Shown here piece by piece: positions 58,904 through 64,000 of a stretch of DNA of 64,000 bases. The position numbers and the translations under genes are program-made. The notes under the pieces were generated by a model. That model was not told where the DNA came from and did no database searches. It saw nothing but the letters and a program-made list of their open reading frames with translations. The stretch covers positions 1 through 64,000 of the forward strand of contig NZ_FOVM01000001.1 in the NCBI RefSeq assembly GCF_900115155.1, written 5' to 3'. The number at the start of each line of letters is the position of its first letter. The stretch's first letter is position 1. The stretch is from Mycetocola miduiensis (lineage in GTDB: Bacteria > Actinomycetota > Actinomycetes > Actinomycetales > Microbacteriaceae).

Positions 58904-60409
58904 CTACCTGTTGGAGAGGTTACCGCCGCACCGGTAGAACGCGGTCGCGAGGGTGTCGATCGCCGTGCGGGCCTCGGCACCCACCCGACCGGTGGCGAAA
59001 ATAGCGAAGATCAGGGTCGACCCGTCGGCCGCGTCGATGATCCCCGTCAACGTGTAGGCCGACGAAATCGACCCGGACTTCGCGCGCACGTGCCCTCGCG
59101 CCACGGCGTTGTCGCCGAAGAACCGGTTCGAGTAGTTGAGGGTTCCGGATTCCCCGGCAACCGGCAGCCCGTCGCGGACAATGCCGAGGGCACCCTCCCG
59201 CGCGTGAATCTTCACAAACAGTGCGGTGAAGTACGACGGCGCCACGGCATTGTTGCGGCTCATCCCCGATCCGTCGGCGACCCGCAGCCCGGAGGTGTCG
59301 ATCCCGTACACGTCGAGTGACCGCGGAATAGCGGCCGCCAGGGCGTCGATCGTGTTGCCGACACCGAGTTTGATCGCAACGTGGCGGGCGACCATCTCGG
59401 CGAGCGAGTTGTCCGACGGAATCAGGAACTGCGGAATCAGCGTCTCCAGCGGCTGCGAGGAGACGGATGCCAGTTCGGCGGCTCCGGCCGGCGCGGTGCC
59501 CTGTTCGAAGGGAACATCGTTGAAGTACTGGGCGAAGGCGGCTCCGGCCCGGCCGATCGGGTCGTCGCCGCGCGGGGACAGGAACACCCGGGGGTCGGCA
59601 CGGTCGGCGTCAACCTGCAGCGCCGTGATGTGGGACAGCCACCCGGTCCCTCGCTCCGTCGGCGGCCAGGTGTCGCCCCAGGTTTTTCCCCCGAAATAGC
59701 TGGAGTCGAGCACGATGCGGGTGATCGGCGTGCCGGGGAACTGCGCCTGCCACGCGGTCTTCGTTTTCGCGGCGAGATCATCGAGGTGCGCCGCCCCAGT
59801 GTAGACCGGTTCCTGCCCGGAGGGCAGCCGGGTCAGGGTGAGGTCTCCCCCGCCGACGAGGACGATTGTGCCGGCCTCCGCTCCGGCCACAACCCGGGTT
59901 GACGCGCGGAAGTCCGGGCCGAGCACGTTCAGGGCCGCCGCCGCGGTCAGCACCTTGAGGGAGCTGGCGGTTTGGGATGCCGTGTCGGCGTCGCGCTCAA
60001 ACATCACCTGCCCGTCGGCTCGCAGCACCTGCGCCTGCAGCGTGCCGAACCGGCCGTCGGAGAGCAGGGAGCCCACCGAGCAGGTGCGGAGCGGCGAAGC
60101 GGCCTGCTCGATCGTTGACACCGGGCGGGGCGGCGGCGTCGGAGTGGGGGTGGGCGTCGGGCTGTAGACCGGTGTGACGGCCGCCGGAGCGCCAGCTGGC
60201 GTAGTCGCCGCCCCGAGAGCGACGGCGCTTCCGCCCAACAGTGTGAACGCGGCAACCGAAGCGGTGACGAGCCACGCGGTTCGGTGCCGCCCCAGCACCG
60301 ACCCGATGCCACCGCGCCGGTGTGCCGGCGGGGTCGCAGGCGCGCTCGATGCGGCATCCGTCATCGGAGTCGTTCGGTCGTTCGCGCCGCCGGGCAGGGA
60401 GGTGGACAC
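58904..60409 (-). CDS. dacB: D-alanyl-D-alanine carboxypeptidase/endopeptidase (PBP4/DacB family)
   Basis: A 501-residue low-molecular-weight penicillin-binding protein trimming peptidoglycan outside the membrane. An N-terminal signal/anchor helix (about 44-68) is followed by a Pro/Thr-rich linker (TPTPTPTPPPRP). The catalytic motifs are SxxK at Ser149-Lys152 (TASSLKVLTA), SxN in SDNSLAEMVARH and KSG in HVRAKSGSISSAYTL. The GTG at 60409 lies 6 nt after TAGCAT on the minus strand, supporting this start over ATG 60364. Confidence 0.92.
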   Translation of the reverse strand: MSTSLPGGANDRTTPMTDAASSAPATPPAHRRGGIGSVLGRHRTAWLVTASVAAFTLLGGSAVALGAATTPAGAPAAVTPVYSPTPTPTPTPPPRPVSTIEQAASPLRTCSVGSLLSDGRFGTLQAQVLRADGQVMFERDADTASQTASSLKVLTAAAALNVLGPDFRASTRVVAGAEAGTIVLVGGGDLTLTRLPSGQEPVYTGAAHLDDLAAKTKTAWQAQFPGTPITRIVLDSSYFGGKTWGDTWPPTERGTGWLSHITALQVDADRADPRVFLSPRGDDPIGRAGAAFAQYFNDVPFEQGTAPAGAAELASVSSQPLETLIPQFLIPSDNSLAEMVARHVAIKLGVGNTIDALAAAIPRSLDVYGIDTSGLRVADGSGMSRNNAVAPSYFTALFVKIHAREGALGIVRDGLPVAGESGTLNYSNRFFGDNAVARGHVRAKSGSISSAYTLTGIIDAADGSTLIFAIFATGRVGAEARTAIDTLATAFYRCGGNLSNR

Positions 60410-60415
60410 TCGACG

Positions 60416-60421
60416 ATGCTA
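60416..60421 (-). promoter_or_regulatory. Putative -10 box, leaderless dacB
   Basis: TAGCAT on the minus strand, then CGTCGA (6 nt) and GTG at 60409. It decides the start codon of dacB. No ribosome binding site. Confidence 0.45.
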
Positions 60422-60449
60422 CCGGGAGTCCGCGGGAATCGCCCCAGGA

Positions 60450-61436
60450 TCACTCGCCCGGGTAGACGAGGCCGATCTGGCGGCGGATGTCGTCGAGCGT
60501 GTGCATGATTGACACCGTCTCCGCGTGTGGAAGCACGTCGGATTCGAGCTCGCCTGCGGCGACGAGCCGTTCGAGTTCGAAGGCCTGGAACTGCATCCCG
60601 CGGCCGACGACGTTGGAGGTGTACGACTCGATAACGTCATTGGCGTTGTTGTAGACGGTGAACGAACTCGCCGAGTACCAGACGGAGTCGATGTCGATGC
60701 GACCCTCCGAGCCGATCACGCTGGCCACGTTCGGCCCGTGCGCGTTGCTCGCTGAAAGCGTCGTCGCGATCTGATCGCCGGAATAGATGAAGATCGTGGC
60801 GACGGATGCGTCCGCCCCGGTGTCGCGGAAGGTGGCGGAGGCCGTGACCTGCGCCGGGGTCCCGAAAACGGAACTGGCGAAGGAGATCGGGTAGATCCCG
60901 AGGTCGAGCAGGGCGCCTCCGCCAAGCTCGAGCGCGTTGATCCGGTGGGCCGGGTCTGAGGGCAGGGACTGGGTGTGGTCGGCGATGACGGAACGCAGCT
61001 CGCCGAGGGTTCCTTCGGCGAGGATCTCGCGGATCCGCACCATGTGCGGCAGAAAGCGGGTCCACATCGCTTCGAGCACCACGAGACCGAGTTCCCGGGC
61101 GCGCGCGGTGACCGCTTCGGCCTCCGGGGCGTTGAGGGCGAAGGGCTTCTCGACGAGAACGTGTTTGCCGGCCTCGAGCGCCATCAGCGCCTGCGCGGCG
61201 TGGAACGGGTGCGGGGTGGCAACGTAGATCACGTCGACCTCGGAGTCGGCGACGAGGTCCTCATAGCTGCCGTGCACGTTCGGGATGCCGTATTTCTCTG
61301 CGAACGCCGCCGCGGCATCCGCTCGGCGGGAGCCGACCGACTGCACGGTCAGCCCGTTGAGGACGAGGTCGTTGGCGAAGGCCTGCGCGATGCCGCCCGG
61401 CCCGAGAATGCCCCAGCGGAGGCCTGCAGTAGTCAT
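60450..61436 (-). CDS. Gfo/Idh/MocA-family oxidoreductase
   Basis: A 328-residue NAD(P)-dependent sugar or polyol dehydrogenase-like protein. The N-terminal Rossmann fold shows RWGILGPGGIAQAFANDLVL and DVIYVATPHPFHAAQALMAL. VLVEKPFALNAPEAEAV carries the conserved EKP lysine. The C-terminal half is the substrate barrel (GGGALLDLGIYPISFASSVF). This resembles the scyllo-inositol/trans-dihydrodiol/glucose-fructose group; the substrate is unknown. Divergent from a GNAT gene. Confidence 0.9.
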   Translation of the reverse strand: MTTAGLRWGILGPGGIAQAFANDLVLNGLTVQSVGSRRADAAAAFAEKYGIPNVHGSYEDLVADSEVDVIYVATPHPFHAAQALMALEAGKHVLVEKPFALNAPEAEAVTARARELGLVVLEAMWTRFLPHMVRIREILAEGTLGELRSVIADHTQSLPSDPAHRINALELGGGALLDLGIYPISFASSVFGTPAQVTASATFRDTGADASVATIFIYSGDQIATTLSASNAHGPNVASVIGSEGRIDIDSVWYSASSFTVYNNANDVIESYTSNVVGRGMQFQAFELERLVAAGELESDVLPHAETVSIMHTLDDIRRQIGLVYPGE

Positions 61437-61442
61437 CGGCTT

Positions 61443-61448
61443 AGACTA
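61443..61448 (-). promoter_or_regulatory. Putative -10 box, leaderless Gfo/Idh gene
   Basis: TAGTCT on the minus strand, then AAGCCG (6 nt) and ATG at 61436. No ribosome binding site. Confidence 0.45.
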
Positions 61449-61475
61449 CTGGCGACAACGGCTCGGAGGCCACAC

Positions 61476-61991
61476 GTGACAGTATCCAGCGACGACCTCG
61501 TTCTCGTGCCGATCGGAGCTGCAGGATTGCGGGCGCTCGCGGCCGGCGACCTGACCGCGGCGTCCCGGATCACCGGATTCGACCTGCCCGAGGAATACCG
61601 GTCGGCGTCATGGCTGTGGCAGTTGCGGCACGAACAGCTGCAGTCGACGCCGTCGGATGAGCCGTGGGTGGCGTGGATCGTCGCCCGTGCGGACGACCGG
61701 CGAGTGGTCGGGCGATCAGGGTTTCATTCTGGGCCGGATGCGGACGGCATGGTCGAGCTCAGCTACACCGTGCTGCCGGAGTTCCGGCGGCAGGGTTATG
61801 CCACGGCGGTTCTGCGGGCGCTGGTTCGCTACGCGGAGGATCACCCAGGTGTGCGGATCCTGCGGGCGACGATCAGCCCGGACAATGCCGCGTCCCTGGC
61901 GACGCTCGCGGCGTTCCCGTTCCGCCACGTCGGCGAGCAGATGGATGAGATCGACGGACTCGAGTTGATCTACGAGCTGCCGGTCGGTTGA
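61476..61991 (+). CDS. GNAT-family N-acetyltransferase
   Basis: A 171-residue acetyltransferase. VELSYTVLPEFRRQGYATAV contains the acetyl-CoA loop (R-R-Q-G-Y-A), and ATISPDNAASLATLAAFPFR is the typical motif B Asn region. The GTG at 61476 has CGGAGG 7 nt upstream; open sequence further upstream lies over the divergent gene. The substrate is unknown. Convergent, 9 nt from the next gene. Confidence 0.85.
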   Translation: MTVSSDDLVLVPIGAAGLRALAAGDLTAASRITGFDLPEEYRSASWLWQLRHEQLQSTPSDEPWVAWIVARADDRRVVGRSGFHSGPDADGMVELSYTVLPEFRRQGYATAVLRALVRYAEDHPGVRILRATISPDNAASLATLAAFPFRHVGEQMDEIDGLELIYELPVG

Positions 61992-62000
61992 GCGCACCGC

Positions 62001-62333
62001 TCACCGCCCCGCCGACGCCATCTGCCGGGTCGGCGGCGCTTTCGGTTTGGTGAGGGCAGCGGGCTGGCGGGCTTCCCCTCCCCCGGTCATCAGGAACTGG
62101 GGTGGGAGCGACCTTTCGTACAGTCCATATACGTTCTGGACGGCTTCTTCCACCGACCCCCAGTACCCGACGAGTTCACGACGCGCGGGGTCTTCATGCC
62201 AGGTGACCGCACGGAAATAGAGTTCGCGATCCGGGCCGAGCCGCAACCGGCGCACCACCGCGATCGGTCCCGTCGCTGCCGAATGCGTGACGACCCATTC
62301 GACGGGCGTGGTGACGTGGGACAGGCCGGGCAT
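62001..62333 (-). CDS. Hypothetical protein
   Basis: 110 residues, no membrane segment. The first 75 residues look folded (VTHSAATGPIAVVRRLRLGP, ELYFRAVTWHEDPARRELVG, YWGSVEEAVQNVYGLYER), followed by a Pro/Lys/Ala tail that looks disordered. No known domain was recognised. A TACTCT box 6 nt before the ATG supports expression as a leaderless message. Confidence 0.7.
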   Translation of the reverse strand: MPGLSHVTTPVEWVVTHSAATGPIAVVRRLRLGPDRELYFRAVTWHEDPARRELVGYWGSVEEAVQNVYGLYERSLPPQFLMTGGGEARQPAALTKPKAPPTRQMASAGR

Positions 62334-62339
62334 GACCCG

Positions 62340-62345
62340 AGAGTA
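62340..62345 (-). promoter_or_regulatory. Putative -10 box, leaderless hypothetical gene
   Basis: TACTCT on the minus strand, then CGGGTC (6 nt) and ATG at 62333. No ribosome binding site. Confidence 0.45.
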
Positions 62346-62399
62346 TGTCCAGCCGCCGACACCGGTCGGCGATTGGAGGCGACGCGTTGGCCGACGGGT

Positions 62400-62765
62400 T
62401 TACCTGCCGATCTGCTGCAGCGCCCAGGAGTTGCCATCGGGGTCGCTGAAGTATGCGTACAGAACGCCTCCCATGTCATTGATGCCTGACACTGCGACCC
62501 CGTTGCCGATCAGCTTGTCCCGAGCCGCCTCGACATTGTCGACGACGAGGTGCAGGTTGCGTACGGGTGCCGCATCCGGCTCCCCAATGCCGACTCCGAT
62601 CACGATGGAGCACGCTGACCCGGGAGGGGTCAACTGCACCACCCGCATCCCGTTGCCGTGCTCGATGTCGTGATCGACGTGGAAACCCACTTGATCTACA
62701 TAGAATGCCTTGCTCCGATCGACGTCGGTCGACAGAAGCGGAACCAGTTCCAGTCTCATGTCCAT
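62400..62765 (-). CDS. VOC-family (glyoxalase/bleomycin-resistance fold) protein
   Basis: 121 residues forming one beta-alpha-beta-beta-beta pair: LVPLLSTDVDRSKAFYVDQV (first strand and helix), FHVDHDIEHGNGMRVVQLTP, NLHLVVDNVEAARDKLIGNG and AYFSDPDGNSWALQQIG (the end motif of VOC proteins). Small members bind or modify hydrophobic ligands; the role cannot be specified. The ATG at 62765 has GGGGAG upstream; an ATG at 62759 is possible. It starts 4 nt after the next gene upstream, so the two are co-transcribed. Confidence 0.85.
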   Translation of the reverse strand: MDMRLELVPLLSTDVDRSKAFYVDQVGFHVDHDIEHGNGMRVVQLTPPGSACSIVIGVGIGEPDAAPVRNLHLVVDNVEAARDKLIGNGVAVSGINDMGGVLYAYFSDPDGNSWALQQIGR

Positions 62766-62769
62766 CTGG

Positions 62770-63234
62770 TCAGTACTCCCCTTTGAGCACGAAGAAGGAG
62801 CCGCGGATGACACCGGCGAGCTTAGACTTCTGCCGCGCGAATTTGAACCGTGATGCCAGTTCCTCCGGGATCTCCATGCCTTCGGCGAGTTTGAATCCGA
62901 CCGCTCGCTTGCCGCCGTCCTCGATGCTGTACATGACGTTGATCGACAACCCTGATTCGTAGAACACGTAGGTCATCCGCAGACCGTCGACCACGAAGTC
63001 CGTCGCTTCGAGCGGGCGGGAGCTGATCACGATGTCGCGCTCTTCCTTGAGGATGCGGCTCACCCGGTCGACCAGCTCAGGAACATCCTCTGCCGGTTCG
63101 ACACTGAAGACGTGGTCGTACTTGTTCCGGTAGTACCGTGCCTCGTTTGCTCGCAGCCCGGCGAGCGCCCCGGCGACCGGCGAGGATTCCAGCCCGTCGG
63201 GTGAAACGTCCTCGTAGTTCACGATGTACGGCAT
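62770..63234 (-). CDS. Conserved hypothetical protein, 154 residues
   Basis: A soluble alpha/beta protein (YIVNYEDVSPDGLESSPVAG, DVPELVDRVSRILKEERDIV, FKFARQKSKLAGVIRGSFFV). There is no signal peptide or domain that I recognise. The ATG at 63234 has AGGAG just upstream; open sequence beyond runs into the tRNA. Operon with the VOC gene. Confidence 0.7.
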   Translation of the reverse strand: MPYIVNYEDVSPDGLESSPVAGALAGLRANEARYYRNKYDHVFSVEPAEDVPELVDRVSRILKEERDIVISSRPLEATDFVVDGLRMTYVFYESGLSINVMYSIEDGGKRAVGFKLAEGMEIPEELASRFKFARQKSKLAGVIRGSFFVLKGEY

Positions 63235-63295
63235 GGGCACTCCTGGCCAGTCGACGTAGGATCTACGATAACGCGACGCTCTCAGCCACACCCAC

Positions 63296-63319
63296 AAAAC
63301 CCCCTCAACGCGGAGGGGG
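63296..63319 (-). terminator. Intrinsic terminator of tRNA-Thr
   Basis: On the minus strand CCCCCTC-CGCGTT-GAGGGGG followed by TTTT, 5 nt beyond the tRNA 3' end. Confidence 0.85.
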
Positions 63320-63324
63320 TGAAA

Positions 63325-63400
63325 TGGAGCCGCCTGTGGGAATCGAACCCACGACCTTTTCATTACGAGTGAAACGCTCTGCCGACTGAGCTAAGGCGGC
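63325..63400 (-). tRNA. tRNA-Thr (anticodon CGT), CCA encoded
   Basis: The minus strand reads GCCGCCT, D arm TTAGCTCAGTCGGCAGAGC, anticodon stem-loop TTTCACTCGTAATGAAA with CGT at the centre, TPsiC arm TGTGGGTTCGATTCCCACA-like (GTGGGTTCGATTCCCAC) and AGGCGGC-T-CCA. All four helices pair, and the CCA tail is in the DNA. It reads the threonine codon ACG, common in high-GC genomes. Confidence 0.97.
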
Positions 63401-63600
63401 GCGACCGAGACAAAGACTCGATTCATCGGGACTGATCAGGCCGCGTGAACGGCCGGTTTGATTGTCTCAAGCTCGATCGGGGTGAGACCCCTACGGGGAA
63501 ACACGCCCGTCGTACGGCAAAACAAACAGTCCTATGTCAACGCAGGAGCGGGGCGCCCCCAACTGGTCGCGCCCCGCTCCGAGATGTTCTACCGAACGGT
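63401..63600. other. Intergenic region between tRNA-Thr and nucleoside hydrolase gene
   Basis: No gene seen. A perfect 12-bp inverted repeat, GGAGCGGGGCGC (63545-63556) and GCGCCCCGCTCC (63569-63580), lies 20 nt beyond the nucleoside hydrolase stop and probably terminates that minus-strand gene. No T tract is present. The tRNA promoter must lie here but no clear boxes were found. Confidence 0.6.
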
Positions 63601-64000
63601 CTAGGCCAGGCCCATTCCGATCGGGGCTGACAGCCGGTCAGCGAACAGCCGGCTCACCGCGACGCCGTCCACTTCGAGTGCGACATCCATGTTCGCCGTC
63701 AACTTCTTCGGGTTTGTGCGAAGCATCTCCTGACGACCGTTCGCGTTGTGAAGGTACATTTCACGCTCAATCGGCGTCTGGTTGTATTCAGCGGCGATGT
63801 GCAACGGGTAGGTCGTCATCAGGCTACGGTCGAACGCGTGCATCACAGTGAGCGGGTCATGCAGCCAGAGCGCGGTGTGCTCGGTCGGGATACCCACTGC
63901 TGTGTAGATCAGCTTCTCCTGCGGCGGCCACAGCTCGAAAATCCGCGCAGTGAGCTTCGCGATCGGGCTGTCTGACGCCTGAATGCGCGCAAGGTCCTCG
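63601..64000 (-). CDS. Probable nucleoside hydrolase, C-terminal part (runs off right edge)
   Basis: About 132 C-terminal residues, open to the right edge. LARIQASDSPIAKLTARIFE, HTALWLHDPLTVMHAFDRSL and the late NMDVALEVDGVAVSRLFADRL resemble inosine-uridine-type nucleoside hydrolases, where His-Asp of the HDPL segment contacts nucleoside and calcium. The N-terminal DxDxxxDD calcium site would be outside the window, so the call is tentative. Confidence 0.6.
   Translation of the reverse strand, partial: EDLARIQASDSPIAKLTARIFELWPPQEKLIYTAVGIPTEHTALWLHDPLTVMHAFDRSLMTTYPLHIAAEYNQTPIEREMYLHNANGRQEMLRTNPKKLTANMDVALEVDGVAVSRLFADRLSAPIGMGLA

Noticed and set aside
63325-63400. tRNA-Thr as an integration site for a genomic island
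   Set aside because: No integrase gene and no second copy of the tRNA 3' end were seen within the window.

Overview
The window is high-GC, densely coded DNA from an actinobacterium, most likely a member of Microbacteriaceae. This rests on sdhCDAB gene order, GTP-type PEP carboxykinase beside a RamB-type regulator, an FMN-riboswitch-controlled ribD-ribE-ribBA-ribH operon, a kinase/FHA/MoxR/DUF58/transglutaminase-like envelope cluster, tmsAB-type methyl-branched lipid genes, frequent 4-bp ATGA overlaps, and many genes whose start codon lies about 6 nt after a TANNNT box (leaderless pattern). No rRNA, CRISPR array or prophage was seen. The only classical mobile gene is an IS481-type transposase cut by the left edge.

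Layout. 1-0.4 kb: start of an IS481-family transposase whose ribosome binding site lies in a 10-bp inverted repeat. 0.4-5.2 kb: manC divergent from sdhCDAB. 5.2-20.3 kb, minus strand: an FHA protein, a membrane Ser/Thr kinase, a 1945-residue Ig-like/fibronectin-III surface protein, a MoxR ATPase, a DUF58 protein, a transglutaminase-fold protein lacking the catalytic Cys and His, and ptsI. 20.4-25.1 kb: xthA, trpS, a DUF559 nuclease-like gene flanked by three 102-bp repeats, a GNAT and a HAD gene. 25.3-30.6 kb: glycerol catabolism (glpD, glpF, glpK on minus) divergent from a SorC-type regulator. 30.7-34.4 kb: FMN riboswitch and riboflavin operon. 34.4-36.2 kb: a dehydrogenase remnant, an MHS-type MFS transporter and a strong terminator. 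36.2-39.7 kb: an ABC-2 exporter operon bracketed by two copies of a 70-bp palindromic repeat, then a GAP-family membrane protein. 39.8-42.1 kb: a tiny HTH regulator with a highly structured operator-promoter, an ABC exporter, and a 30-bp-arm bidirectional terminator. 42.1-45.7 kb: pckG divergent from a RamB-like regulator, then an aldo/keto reductase remnant. 45.7-48.7 kb: a small acidic protein, a TrmH-type methyltransferase and a ThDP enzyme. 48.8-51.5 kb: tmsA-tmsB. 51.5-58.2 kb: homoprotocatechuate meta-cleavage cluster (hpaH, hpaI, an FAH-RraA fusion, GntR regulator, hpaE, hpaD). 58.2-64 kb: pncA, a PBP4-type carboxypeptidase, a Gfo/Idh oxidoreductase, GNAT, VOC, two hypotheticals, tRNA-Thr(CGT), and the C-terminal part of a probable nucleoside hydrolase.

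Working together. Central carbon genes (sdh, ptsI, glp, pckG with its regulator) sit beside an aromatic catabolic module: HpaD opens the ring, HpaE oxidises the semialdehyde, the FAH-RraA fusion probably covers decarboxylation and/or isomerisation, HpaH hydrates, and HpaI cleaves to pyruvate and succinic semialdehyde, which can feed the TCA cycle. The least explained parts are the 102-bp repeats around the DUF559 gene, the 70-bp palindromes around the ABC-2 operon, and the compact two-operator leaderless promoter of the 71-residue HTH protein.
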